From Martinezella tropici (GTDB lineage: Bacteria > Pseudomonadota > Alphaproteobacteria > Rhizobiales > Rhizobiaceae): a DNA stretch of 64,000 nt. Where the stretch lies: contig JUHI01000001.1 in the NCBI GenBank assembly GCA_000799755.1, positions 868,001 through 932,000 of the forward strand, written 5' to 3'. Position numbers and translations under genes: made by a program. A model generated the notes under the pieces. The model was not told the origin of the DNA and did no database searches. It worked only from the letters and a program-made list of their open reading frames with translations. Positions 1 to 11,001 of this stretch are shown here, piece by piece (the stretch's first letter is position 1; every line of letters begins with the position of its first letter).

Positions 1-605
1 TCGAACAGCGGGTGCCGACGGGGCTGGTGGCGCTGATTTCCGATCTGCTGCCGCTCGCGATTGCGGCTCTCTCCCAACCGGTCCTGGGGGAGCGGCTGAG
101 CCGGCGCCAATGGCTGGGAACGGCAATCGCGGTCGCAGGCGTGCTGATCGTATCGCTTGATAGCCTCAGCTTCGGTGCGGCTCCGATCTGGGCCTATGGA
201 TTGACTGTCGGTTCCATGCTGATCTTTGCCTTCGCATCGGTGCTGCACAAGCGGCAGCGAACAGGGCATATGCCCGTTCATCAAAGCCTCTGCATCCATA
301 CCCTGACCGCTTCGGTGCTGTTCGGCATCTGCGCGATGATGCAGGGTGATATCGCCCCGCCGATGACGCGGGGCTTCGCGATCGGCGTCATATGGCTGAT
401 CCTGTTCGCAACCTTCGTCGCCTATTCGGTCTACTATACCAGCCTGCGCCTCTTCCCGGTGGCGCAGGTCAGCGCCGCCATCTATCTCAGCCCGCCCGTG
501 ACCATGCTATGGGCCTGGGCGCTGTTTTCCGAACCATTGACGACAGCGATGTTCGTCGGATTGGCGGTAACGCTGGTGGGGGTGTGGCTGACATCTCGCA
601 GATGA
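1..605 (+). CDS. EamA/DMT-family transporter, 3' part
   Basis: The reading frame is open from the window edge, so the N-terminus lies outside and about 200 C-terminal residues are seen. The product is a very hydrophobic inner-membrane protein with repeated helices, ending in the small-residue-rich last helix typical of the second EamA repeat. EamA proteins usually have about 300 residues and ten helices, so roughly a third is missing. The family exports or imports small metabolites; the substrate cannot be read from the sequence. It is convergent with the ankyrin gene downstream, with 43 bases between the stops. Family call is good, substrate unknown. Confidence 0.8.
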   Translation, partial: EQRVPTGLVALISDLLPLAIAALSQPVLGERLSRRQWLGTAIAVAGVLIVSLDSLSFGAAPIWAYGLTVGSMLIFAFASVLHKRQRTGHMPVHQSLCIHTLTASVLFGICAMMQGDIAPPMTRGFAIGVIWLILFATFVAYSVYYTSLRLFPVAQVSAAIYLSPPVTMLWAWALFSEPLTTAMFVGLAVTLVGVWLTSRR

Positions 606-648
606 GGCGGCCGACGCAGCTCCTCATAACTGCGATCCGCCCACAACA

Positions 649-1203
649 TCAGTCTTTGGCGCCGCTCTTCAACAGTAGGTCGATAAGCTCCTCATCGCCG
701 CTTTCCCGCGCAATGAAAAGGGCCGTCTTGCCTTTGTCATCCTTGGCATTCGGATCTGCGCCGTGTGCAAGCAGGGCCTCGACCACGTCGGGGCCATTTT
801 GCTTTTCGCTCGCCTGCATGATCAAAGGCGTTCGGCCATTCTTGTCACGCGCCTCGATCTGAGCGCCCTTTCTGATCAGGACATCCACGGCATCCGGATC
901 GGTGATGATGTGGAGAATCGTGACGCCGTCTTCGTTCTTCGCATTGATATCGGCTCCATTGGCGAGCAGGAGATCAAGAATTTCTGGCTCGAAATACATG
1001 TCGAGAAGGTGGATGGGTTGGAATTTGTACTGATCGGCTGAAGTCGCTAGAGCCGGATCGCTCGCAAGCATCGTTCTGACTGCCGCGATATCCCCGATAT
1101 GCACGGCATCATGAAATTTCTTGATCAGATTAGCGTCCATTGCCGCCGCCGAACTGAGGGAAAGTCCAAGCGCCGCAATCACGCGCACAAAAAATCGGTA
1201 CAT
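649..1203 (-). CDS. Secreted ankyrin-repeat protein
   Basis: This is a 184-residue protein with an N-terminal signal peptide (MYRFFVRVIAALGLSLSSAAA) and about four ankyrin repeats in residues 45-184, recognisable by the G-A-D-I/P-N-A-K turns and T-P/A-L helices. I chose the start at 1203 because GGAGGGG lies just upstream; an in-frame start at 1233 has no such site. Ankyrin repeats bind proteins; here the signal peptide points to the periplasm. No enzyme domain is visible. A second secreted ankyrin protein of similar build lies at 19161-19673, but the two are not close neighbours and need not act together. Confidence 0.8.
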   Translation of the reverse strand: MYRFFVRVIAALGLSLSSAAAMDANLIKKFHDAVHIGDIAAVRTMLASDPALATSADQYKFQPIHLLDMYFEPEILDLLLANGADINAKNEDGVTILHIITDPDAVDVLIRKGAQIEARDKNGRTPLIMQASEKQNGPDVVEALLAHGADPNAKDDKGKTALFIARESGDEELIDLLLKSGAKD

Positions 1204-1423
1204 TGCCCCTCCAGCCCCCGCGGCGCAGGGCATTCACATTTGAAATCCAGCAAGATCGCCATCGACAAGACGGCCCGCAACACCAAATAGGGCACCTAAC
1301 TACCACTACAATCTGTCCGCCCTCAGCACGAGCTGTCCGATTGAAATCTCTTGCCTGCAGCGTAAAGCGGACACAATTAAAAGGCATTAGCCTACCGCAC
1401 AATTCACGCAGGAGATGCATATC

Positions 1424-1762
1424 GTGAGCAACAGCTGCCCCGTTCCAACACCGGCCGAGAAACAATATCTGGACATTCAGGACCGAGCCGAACGGGCCAT
1501 GTTGACGACGATCTACAAGGCGATCGAGGACGCCAGCAAACAAGCGGCCGAAGACCTACGATCCATCGGATCGCAGGAGGTCCCGCCTGCATATGAATAC
1601 TTTGCCTCCGTCGCGCACCAGAAGCTTTTCCTTCTGTTGTGCGGAGCCGATCCGGAAACCTTCATGGGCGGCAATCCGGAAATTGCCGCTCACATCCTCG
1701 AAAACGGTCGGAACATATCCCAGCACTATTGGGTCAACGGCGGCGATGAACCCGGCCGATGA
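1424..1762 (+). CDS. Hypothetical protein, 112 residues
   Basis: I do not recognise this protein. It is soluble and mostly helical, with an acidic/basic helix near residues 12-45 and no signal peptide or membrane segment. The start is a GTG at 1424: a GGAG sits nine bases before it, whereas the ATG at 1415 touches that GGAG directly and would be too close. It stands alone between two minus-strand genes. Codon use looks like its neighbours, so a real gene is likely. No function is proposed. Confidence 0.55.
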   Translation: MSNSCPVPTPAEKQYLDIQDRAERAMLTTIYKAIEDASKQAAEDLRSIGSQEVPPAYEYFASVAHQKLFLLLCGADPETFMGGNPEIAAHILENGRNISQHYWVNGGDEPGR

Positions 1763-1846
1763 TCTCAGCTTCACGTCATAGGAGAGCGGTCGGGGCTGTT
1801 CTCCGCGCGAGTGAGCAGCCTTGCAAGAGCGCCGTCGGCCTTCAAG

Positions 1847-2791
1847 TCATCGGGCTATCGCCATGCGGCCTATCAGATCCAGCTGCGATACGCTGTATCG
1901 GCGAACCTCCCGGCGGATCGCGAAGCCAAGTTTCCGATACATCGATCGCGCCTTGCCGTTAACACTGGAAACATTGAGGCCGGCGGGGCGGCCGTGATCA
2001 ATCCCAGCAGCTTGCAATGCTCCATAGGCGAGCGCCATCCCAAGACCGCGGCTCTGATGGCCCGGATCAATGGCGATCTGCTCAAGCCAGATCAAGCCTG
2101 GTTCGCACTCCATTCGACAGTAACCCAGAATGCGGGAGTGGTCCCTGACGACCCAAAGCACTTGGCCTTCCTCCGCCAGAATCTGCTGCATCTCGCCGAC
2201 GCTGTAGCTTCGAAACGCAACGTCCAAGGCGAAGGCGGCGTTGTGGAGATCCGCGACCTCAGCCGCCAGATGCCATGGTGCCTCGATGCGCTCAACAACG
2301 ACCGCATCAGGCAAAACGGGCGTCTGCGCCGACAATGACAAGCACCGCATGGTGATCTCGGACTCGATATGCAGAAAGCCAAGCCTTTCCAGAAAAGCAA
2401 GGCCGTCGCGCCAATCGCTGGCCGCCAATGTCTGAAACGAGAGAGCGCTGTCGCGAGCATTCAGCGCCAGGAGCTCCTTCAAGAGAGCCGTTCCCACACC
2501 TTGCCGACGCCTCGAAGGGTCAATCACCAGCTTGAAAAAGCGGACCTGACGGCCGTCCTGATCGCGCAAGGAGGACTCTGCCAGGCCGATGAGCTGATTG
2601 TCTTGGACGGCAACCCGGAAATCCTGCCCGCCTTTATTGTGAGGGCGCTGCACGAAGTCTGTCCATTGGGCCGCCGTAATCGGCCCGATATTGATATCCC
2701 GTGCGGACGCTGCTTCGTACAGGCCGACAATGGCGTCGGTATCATCAGGTCGAAGGCTACGTATCAGAAAATCCGGCACCGAGTGCAACAC
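1847..2791 (-). CDS. Tandem GNAT-family N-acetyltransferase
   Basis: The 314-residue product carries two GNAT domains in a row. In the first the acetyl-CoA-binding motif A is seen as R-R-R-Q-G-V-G-T-A-L near residue 115; in the second a matching H-Q-S-R-G-L-G-M-A near residue 245 follows an I-A-I-D-P strand. Single-domain GNATs are about 150 residues, so this is a duplicated architecture. The family moves an acetyl group from acetyl-CoA to an amine; the acceptor is unknown. The start is uncertain: GTG at 2791 lies only one base from GGAG, and TTG at 2788 or GTG at 2779 are alternatives. No operon partner. Confidence 0.82.
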   Translation of the reverse strand: MLHSVPDFLIRSLRPDDTDAIVGLYEAASARDINIGPITAAQWTDFVQRPHNKGGQDFRVAVQDNQLIGLAESSLRDQDGRQVRFFKLVIDPSRRRQGVGTALLKELLALNARDSALSFQTLAASDWRDGLAFLERLGFLHIESEITMRCLSLSAQTPVLPDAVVVERIEAPWHLAAEVADLHNAAFALDVAFRSYSVGEMQQILAEEGQVLWVVRDHSRILGYCRMECEPGLIWLEQIAIDPGHQSRGLGMALAYGALQAAGIDHGRPAGLNVSSVNGKARSMYRKLGFAIRREVRRYSVSQLDLIGRMAIAR

Positions 2792-2960
2792 ACTCCAAAA
2801 GTCGCCGATTTCTATCTTACCAGCCGAGTTCTAGCAGCAGAGATTTTCTCAACGTCTACCGCCAGTCCGGCTCATTCGCTGCCTGCGATGTGGTCGTCGC
2901 AGCAAGATAGCGACAACGGCAGTGGGCGTGCCGCGCTTATTTCAGCGCGGCTGCCATAGA

Positions 2961-4880
2961 TTATTCGCCCCTCGTCTTCGCAGCCTTGCGTGCGGCCCTG
3001 GAATTCGGCTTGCCGCCCTTCGGCGGGCTGTCGTCCTTGGCAAAAGGCGACTTGCCGGGCTTTTTCGCCCAGGGCTTCTTGTCTGCGCGTTCCGAAACGC
3101 TGCCCTCGCCGGCATGTGCTCGCTCCGGCTTGCGATCGGACTTCCATTTCGGCTTGGGGGCATCGTTCGAGCGAGGCCCCTTGTCGGCGAAAGGCTTCTT
3201 CTTGGCGAAGCCGCCTTCCCGCTTGGCCTGGAAATCCGGCATGCCGGCGAGCTGCTTGACGCGGATGCCGCGCTCAAGGGTCTTGTCCGGGCCGATGGCC
3301 GAGAGGAAGCGCTCGGCTCCCTCAGGCGCAAGCTCGACGAAGGTTTCCTCCGGCTGCATCTTGATCGCGCCGATATCGCGCTTGGTCAGGTTGCCGTTGC
3401 GGCAAAGCATGGGGATCAGCCAACGCGGCTCGGCATTCTGCTTGCGGCCGACGGAGAGCGAAACCCAGACGCCGTCGGTAAAGTCATTTCGTCCGCCGGA
3501 AGAACCCTCATCGCGAGGCGTGACCGGGAAATCGTCGCGGCGGGGCTTTCTGCGCTCGCCTTCTGCCGGCACATCCTGCAATTCCTCGGGCGCGGAGTGA
3601 CCGGCGCGGTACTGCCGCAGGAAGGCTGCGGCGACCTGCTCGGCGCCGTGACGCTCCAGCAGCTGCTGGACGATCGACTGTTCGTCCTCGGCAAGCGGCC
3701 CGGCAAAGACCGGATCGGCGAGAAGACGCTCGTCGTCGCGCTGGCTCACCTCGTCGGCGGACGGCGGCTTTGCCCAGGTGGCGCGGATGCGGGCGGCTTC
3801 CAGCAAACGTTCCGTGCGACGGCGGGCGCTGAGCGGCACGATGAGGGCGCTGACGCCCTTGTTGCCGGCGCGGCCGGTACGGCCGCTGCGGTGCAGCAGC
3901 GTATCCGGGTTGGTCGGCAGATCGGCGTGCACCACCAGCTCAAGGCCCGGCAGATCGATGCCGCGAGCGGCAACGTCGGTTGCGATGCAGACGCGGGCGC
4001 GGCCGTCGCGCATGGCCTGCAGCGCATGGGTGCGCTCGTTCTGGCTGAGTTCGCCCGAGAGGGCGACGACCGAGAAACCGCGATTGTTGAACCGCGCCGT
4101 CAGATGATTGACGGCGGCACGCGTCGAGCAGAAGACGATGGCGTTGCGCGCCTCATAATAGCGGAGCACGTTGATGATGGCGTTTTCCCTGTCGTTCGGC
4201 ACCACGGTCAGCGCGCGGTAGTCGATATCAACATGCTGCTTGGCTTCGGAAGCAGTGGCGATGCGGACGGCGTCGCGCTGGTAGTTTTCGGCGAGCTTGG
4301 CGATCGAGCGCGGCACGGTCGCGGAAAACATCAGGGTGCGGCGCTCGGAGGGCGAGGCTTCCAGAATGAATTCCAGATCCTCGCGGAAGCCGAGATCGAG
4401 CATCTCGTCGGCCTCGTCGAGAACGACGGCGCGCAGCTTGGAAATATCGAGCGAGTTGCGGCGAATGTGGTCGCAGAGGCGGCCGGGCGTGCCGACGACG
4501 ATGTGGGCGCCGCGTTCCAGTGTGCGCCGCTCGGTACGCATGTCCATGCCGCCGACGCAGGAGGCGATCGTTGCACCGGTCAGCGCATATAGCCATTCCA
4601 GCTCGCGCTGGACCTGCAGCGCCAGTTCGCGCGTCGGGGCGATCGCCAATGCCAGCGGCGCTCCGGCGGGGCCGAAGCGCTCCGAGCCATCGAGCAGGCC
4701 GGGCGCCAGCGCCAGGCCGAAGGCAACCGTCTTGCCCGAACCCGTCTGGGCGGAAACGAGCGCGTCCTTGCCGGCGAGGCCCGGATCAAGCATGGCCTTC
4801 TGCACCGGCGTCAGCGTTTCGTAACCGCGCTTCGCCAAAGCCTGGGCAATCGCCGGAGCGATGCCTTCGAAATCAGTCAT
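2961..4880 (-). CDS. DEAD-box ATP-dependent RNA helicase
   Basis: This 639-residue cytoplasmic helicase unwinds RNA using ATP. From the chosen start (4880) the Q motif T-P-V-Q is at residues 24-27, Walker A A-Q-T-G-S-G-K-T at 44-51 and P-T-R-E-L-A at 82-87; then come D-E-A-D, S-A-T, and H-R-S-G-R-T-G-R-A-G. Past the two RecA lobes there is a region resembling the DbpA RNA-binding domain and a long Lys/Arg-rich tail of low complexity ending near the stop. This layout fits the DeaD/CsdA-like group active in ribosome assembly and cold response. The start is one of two adjacent ATGs (4883 and 4880); the longer reading from 4967 has no support. Exact RNA target unknown. Confidence 0.9.
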   Translation of the reverse strand: MTDFEGIAPAIAQALAKRGYETLTPVQKAMLDPGLAGKDALVSAQTGSGKTVAFGLALAPGLLDGSERFGPAGAPLALAIAPTRELALQVQRELEWLYALTGATIASCVGGMDMRTERRTLERGAHIVVGTPGRLCDHIRRNSLDISKLRAVVLDEADEMLDLGFREDLEFILEASPSERRTLMFSATVPRSIAKLAENYQRDAVRIATASEAKQHVDIDYRALTVVPNDRENAIINVLRYYEARNAIVFCSTRAAVNHLTARFNNRGFSVVALSGELSQNERTHALQAMRDGRARVCIATDVAARGIDLPGLELVVHADLPTNPDTLLHRSGRTGRAGNKGVSALIVPLSARRRTERLLEAARIRATWAKPPSADEVSQRDDERLLADPVFAGPLAEDEQSIVQQLLERHGAEQVAAAFLRQYRAGHSAPEELQDVPAEGERRKPRRDDFPVTPRDEGSSGGRNDFTDGVWVSLSVGRKQNAEPRWLIPMLCRNGNLTKRDIGAIKMQPEETFVELAPEGAERFLSAIGPDKTLERGIRVKQLAGMPDFQAKREGGFAKKKPFADKGPRSNDAPKPKWKSDRKPERAHAGEGSVSERADKKPWAKKPGKSPFAKDDSPPKGGKPNSRAARKAAKTRGE

Positions 4881-5235
4881 CATCTGTCTTTCGGAATTCT
4901 TCGCGCGCCAGCAGGCGGCGATCATCGTGGCTCGCACGTCGCGAACCTCTTCTTCAGCCGTGCACATACTTGCTCACCGCGATAATGTACAGAGGAGAGG
5001 CGTTTTCGTGCGGAACGAAACGAAAAAAAGGCAGCGAATCGCGCTGCCTTTGAAGTTTATGCTGTCGAAAGCAAGCTCGAGTCGGCAAACTTCATGTCTC
5101 GGGAGCCAAGGGCAGCTCCAATCCGCTCCAGCTCATGCGAACGGTCTCAAGTCGGCTTTTACCTTTGACCAAGCTTTCTTAACGGCAAGTTACCAAATGA
5201 GGGTCATCGTTTGCCCCTCAGTTTTAAGGCCCACC
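4881..5235. other. Intergenic region between helicase and acsA2
   Basis: This stretch of 355 bases has no convincing ORF. It holds the hairpin at 5027-5051 (listed separately) and, between that hairpin and 4880, about 145 bases that must contain the helicase promoter and leader. Short ORFs crossing it show no family resemblance or ribosome site. Confidence 0.6.
5027..5051 (-). terminator. Probable rho-independent terminator of acsA2
   Basis: AAAGGCAGCG (5027-5036) pairs perfectly with CGCTGCCTTT (5042-5051) around a five-base loop. On the minus strand the stem is followed by a T-rich run (the A-tract at 5023-5029). It lies about 185 bases beyond the acsA2 stop and before the helicase leader, so it probably separates the two transcripts. 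Confidence 0.65.
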
Positions 5236-7188
<1,953 letters not shown>

Positions 7189-7354
7189 ATTTCTCTCTCC
7201 CGCTTTTCGCTCTATATAGCGATGCTGCAGCGCATTATAAAATCACGGTGTTGTGGGTATTGCCAGTGCGTGGTGTTTGCATCCGACAAACATTTCCTAT
7301 ATCCGGCAAACTCAGGCAGATTATCCCTATCAGTTCAAGAGTCTCCACGGGATC

Positions 7355-9253
7355 ATGAGAGCTTCGAAAAACAATAGATGGCGGTTGACGATGCGTTCGG
7401 CCTCACGCTGGCTGCCTGCCGTTGCTCGCACGACCGGCATCATTCTTCTCACGATCCTCATCGTGTTCGCTGTCTTCAGAGCGACCGCGCCTTTCCTGAT
7501 TTCAAGTGGGCTGGTGCGCTCCGGCATCGAGAAGGCCTTGTCGGACTGGACGGGATATCGCGCCCAGATCGAGGGCGATCCGACGCTGGAATTCTGGCCG
7601 ACGCCGCGCGTGACTCTCAATCAGGTCACTATCCGCGAGCCGACGCGCAACGGCAAAGTCCTCGGCCATGTCGACAGTCTTTCAGCGGATTTCTCCCTGT
7701 GGTCGGCGATCCGGGGGCACGCGCATTTTCACGAATTCCATTTCCTGCGCCCCATCCTCTATATCCGCCGTGACGAAAACGGCCTGATCGACTGGACGAA
7801 CGAAGGCCGTCTTTCCAAGGCGATCGAGCAGGTGGAAACGTCTTCCGGCCAGGGCTTGCCGATGCGGAAGGATCAGGACGCCGCCATCGGCATGCTGACC
7901 ATCGAGGACGGCAGCGTCGAGATGACCGACGAGCGCAGCGGCAACATCTACAAGCTGGGCGCGGTCAATGCCGACATCTCCTGGCCGCGGCTTTCCCAGG
8001 CGCTGAGCGCCGTCATCCTTGCCCGCTTCAACGGCCAGGACATCAAGCTGAATTTCGATTCGGCGCAGCCGCTGCTCTTCTTTGCCGGCAAGAACGTGAA
8101 CACCACGACCAGCTTCGTCTCGCCGGTGATCAGCTGGACTTATACCGGCGTCACCAGCATATCGGACTTCTCGGCTCTGTCGGGCAACCTGGACCTCAGC
8201 GTGCCGAATGTGCCTTCCTTCATCGCCTGGAGCGGCCAGCGCCTGCCGGCCGCCGACGCTCTCAAGAATATTTCGCTCAGCGCCAATATCGCGGCGATCG
8301 ACAACGGCCTGCGCTTCAACAATCTCAGCTTCAAGATCAATGATTCCACAGCCTCCGGCATCATGGACCTGAACTACACCAAAGCGGGCAAGCCGAAGAT
8401 TTCCGGCACACTAGCCTTCGACCAGATGAACCTCAATCCGTTTCTGGCCGCCTTCTCCATGCGTCTTGCGGCCGAAACCGCCATCGACGCGCTGCTGAAC
8501 GGCAATCCGTTGCAGCGGCTCGATCTCGATATGCGCCTTTCATCGAACAAGGCGGCTCTGGGGCCCTTCCGGTTCGAGAATATCGGCGCCAGCCTGCTGG
8601 TGGCAGGCGGCAAGGCCAAGTTCGACATCGGCGACAGCGGCTTCGAAAGCGGGTCGCTGACGGCGCATCTCGAGGTCGCTCCGGGCGATTTCGACGGCGG
8701 CGGCAAATTGCAGATATCGATCCGAAATGCGGATTTCGGCGGTCTCTTCACGCGGCTGAAGCTGATAGGTCCGCTGCCGATGCCGTCATCGGCGTCGCTC
8801 GATCTTTCGCTCAGCACCACCAAGCCGATCTGGGTTGCGAACCTCAGCGACGTCGCCGGCACCCTGCATTTCACGTCGTCGGCAGGGTCGTTTCGCCAGT
8901 TCGATATCTCAACCTTCCGGACGCTTGCCGCCGAAAAGGCCTTCTTCCGGATGAGCGACATCGCCGATTCATCCTTCGACTTCGACAGCATCAATGTCGA
9001 TGCAAGTTTCGCCAAGGGTTCTGCCGAGGTGCAGAATGCAGCCATCACGGGCCGCAACGAAACGATCAGCTTCAATGGCGTCGTTCCGTTCCGCACCAAC
9101 GGTCTGGCGCTTTCCGGCGCAATCGAGGCGACATCGCCCTCCGATGCCGACGAACTGCCGATGCTGCCCTTCTTCATCGGTGGCAGCTGGCCGAATCCGG
9201 TGATTTCGCCGGTTGCGACACTCCTGCAGAAGCCGGCACAGCCGCAGCAATAG
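7355..9253 (+). CDS. AsmA-family protein
   Basis: The product of about 632 residues has one N-terminal membrane helix (within residues 25-48) and a long region of beta-strand-like repeats outside the cytoplasm. The part after the helix, with Y-R-A-Q-I-E-G and the P-x-P-R-V-T-L pattern, is the usual AsmA N-terminal signature, and the C-terminal third resembles the AsmA C-terminal domain. AsmA-like proteins are bridge-type lipid-transport or outer-membrane homeostasis proteins; a specific role here is not visible. The start is uncertain: ATGs at 7355 and 7391 are both possible and neither has a strong ribosome site. It is divergent from acsA2 and convergent with potI. Confidence 0.8.
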   Translation: MRASKNNRWRLTMRSASRWLPAVARTTGIILLTILIVFAVFRATAPFLISSGLVRSGIEKALSDWTGYRAQIEGDPTLEFWPTPRVTLNQVTIREPTRNGKVLGHVDSLSADFSLWSAIRGHAHFHEFHFLRPILYIRRDENGLIDWTNEGRLSKAIEQVETSSGQGLPMRKDQDAAIGMLTIEDGSVEMTDERSGNIYKLGAVNADISWPRLSQALSAVILARFNGQDIKLNFDSAQPLLFFAGKNVNTTTSFVSPVISWTYTGVTSISDFSALSGNLDLSVPNVPSFIAWSGQRLPAADALKNISLSANIAAIDNGLRFNNLSFKINDSTASGIMDLNYTKAGKPKISGTLAFDQMNLNPFLAAFSMRLAAETAIDALLNGNPLQRLDLDMRLSSNKAALGPFRFENIGASLLVAGGKAKFDIGDSGFESGSLTAHLEVAPGDFDGGGKLQISIRNADFGGLFTRLKLIGPLPMPSSASLDLSLSTTKPIWVANLSDVAGTLHFTSSAGSFRQFDISTFRTLAAEKAFFRMSDIADSSFDFDSINVDASFAKGSAEVQNAAITGRNETISFNGVVPFRTNGLALSGAIEATSPSDADELPMLPFFIGGSWPNPVISPVATLLQKPAQPQQ

Positions 9254-9268
9254 CCTGCCTCGTCGGCC

Positions 9269-10084
9269 TCAGGCCGCGGCGGCGGCCTGTTCATCCCGCT
9301 GCCGCTGAACCTCGCGACGCTTGGTCACGATGGAGGCGCAGATGACGCCGACGGCGACCACGCCGATCAGGATGGTGCAGATGGCGTTGATTTCCGGCGT
9401 TACTCCAAGCTTGACCTGGCTGTAGATCAGCATTGGCAGCGTCTTGGCGCCGGCGCCGGATGCGAAGGTTGCAATCACCAGATCGTCGAGCGAGAGGGTC
9501 AGCGCCAGCACCCAGCCCGAGAAGACGGCCGGCGCGATGATCGGCAGCGTCACCTCGAAGAAGGTGCGCACCGGCGGCGCGCCCAGATCCAGCGCCGCCT
9601 CCTCGATCGAGCGATCGAAGGTCAGAAGGCGCGACTGCACGACGACGGCGACGAAGCACATGGTCAGCGTCGTATGCGCCATGACGATCGTCCAGAAGCC
9701 ACGGTCGACGCCTGACGTTACGAAGAGCAGTAACAGCGACAGGCCGGTGATGACGTCGGGCATGACGAGCGGCGCGTAAATCATCCCCGAGAACAGGATA
9801 CGGCCGCGGAAGCGCGTGTAGCGGACCAAGGTGATGGCCGCGAACGTGCCGAGCACGGTGGCAATGGTTGCCGACAGCAGCGCGATGCGCACCGTCAGCC
9901 ATGCGGCGCTCAGCATGACGTCATTGCTGAAGAGGTGGACGTACCACTGTGTCGAGAAGCCGCCCCAGACGGTGACGAGGCGCGAACTGTTGAAGGAATA
10001 GATGACCAGCAGCAGGATCGGCAGGTAAAGGAAAGCCAGGCCGAGCGTGACCGAGACGATATTGAAGCGGGACCAGCGGATCAT
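9269..10084 (-). CDS. potI: Putrescine ABC transporter permease PotI
   Basis: This 271-residue inner-membrane permease is the second channel subunit of the putrescine importer. Six hydrophobic helices are visible, and the EAA coupling loop for the ATPase appears as E-E-A-A-L-D-L-G-A-P-P near residue 170. Length and motif agree with PotI/PotC. The gene starts three bases after the potH stop with GGGGAG upstream, and it is the last gene of the potFGHI operon. The C-terminal tail is polar and Ala-rich. It is tightly convergent with the AsmA gene, with 15 bases between stops. Confidence 0.93.
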   Translation of the reverse strand: MIRWSRFNIVSVTLGLAFLYLPILLLVIYSFNSSRLVTVWGGFSTQWYVHLFSNDVMLSAAWLTVRIALLSATIATVLGTFAAITLVRYTRFRGRILFSGMIYAPLVMPDVITGLSLLLLFVTSGVDRGFWTIVMAHTTLTMCFVAVVVQSRLLTFDRSIEEAALDLGAPPVRTFFEVTLPIIAPAVFSGWVLALTLSLDDLVIATFASGAGAKTLPMLIYSQVKLGVTPEINAICTILIGVVAVGVICASIVTKRREVQRQRDEQAAAAA

Positions 10085-10087
10085 TGG

Positions 10088-10999
10088 TTATCTCCCCTTC
10101 TCGTCGGCCTTGGCCTGGAAATGCTGAAAGAAGACGATGGGCACCACCAGCACCAGAAGCAGGATGGTCGCCACCGCCGAGGCCAGCGGCCAGTCGGTAT
10201 TGCTGTAGAATTCCGTCCAGAGCACTTTGCCGATCATCAGCGTTTGCGAGCCGCCCAGCAGATCGGGGATGACGAATTCGCCGACGGCCGGAATGAAGAC
10301 CAGCATGCAGCCGGCGACGACGCCCGGAATGGAGAGCGGAAACGTGACGCGCCAGAAGGCGCCGATCGGCGTGCAGCCGAGATCCTGCGCCGCCTCGATC
10401 AGCGTGCCGTCCATCTTCTCAAGTGAAGAATAAAGCGGCAGCACCATGAACGGCAGGTAGGAATAGACCATGCCGATATAGACGGCGGTATTGGTGTTGA
10501 GGATGACGAGCGGCTGGTGGATGATACCGAGCGCCATCAGCAGCTGGTTCAACAGCCCCGTGGTGCTCAGGATCGACATCCAGGAATAGACGCGGATCAG
10601 GAAGCTCGTCCAGAAGGGCAGGATGACCAGCATCAACAGGGTCGGGCGGATCGTGCGCGGGGCCTGCGCCATGCCATAGGCGATGGGATAGGCGATGATG
10701 AGCGTCAGAAGCGTTGAGATGCCGGCGATCTGCAGGCTCTCGATATAGGCGTTCATGTAGAGCGGGTCGCCGGTCAGCCACACGTAGTTGTCGAACGACA
10801 TGGTCTGCAGCTTGTCCCACCAGTCGGCGAAACTGTCGCTCCAGGCGAAGGACGGGTCATAGGGCGGCACCGACAGGGCCTTCGTCGACAGCGAAATGCG
10901 GAAGACGATGAGGAAGGGCGCGAGAAAGAAGAGCAGCAACCACGTGTAGGGGACGATGATGACGAGGCGCTGATAGATTAGGGAACCGAGCGCTCTCAT
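10088..10999 (-). CDS. potH: Putrescine ABC transporter permease PotH
   Basis: This 303-residue protein forms the other half of the membrane channel. It has a helix near the N-terminus, a long periplasmic loop (about residues 35-85), then five more helices, with the EAA loop E-A-A-Q-D-L-G-C-T-P near residue 205. That layout is the PotH/PotB pattern. I use the ATG at 10999, two bases after the potG stop and with AAGGA upstream; a TTG two codons earlier overlaps potG and is less likely. It is cotranscribed with potG and potI. Confidence 0.93.
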   Translation of the reverse strand: MRALGSLIYQRLVIIVPYTWLLLFFLAPFLIVFRISLSTKALSVPPYDPSFAWSDSFADWWDKLQTMSFDNYVWLTGDPLYMNAYIESLQIAGISTLLTLIIAYPIAYGMAQAPRTIRPTLLMLVILPFWTSFLIRVYSWMSILSTTGLLNQLLMALGIIHQPLVILNTNTAVYIGMVYSYLPFMVLPLYSSLEKMDGTLIEAAQDLGCTPIGAFWRVTFPLSIPGVVAGCMLVFIPAVGEFVIPDLLGGSQTLMIGKVLWTEFYSNTDWPLASAVATILLLVLVVPIVFFQHFQAKADEKGR

Positions 11000-11001
11000 G
11001 G

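Noticed and set aside
2922-4592. 556-codon open frame on the plus strand
   Set aside because: Antisense to the DEAD-box helicase, whose motifs are intact; no ribosome site or family.
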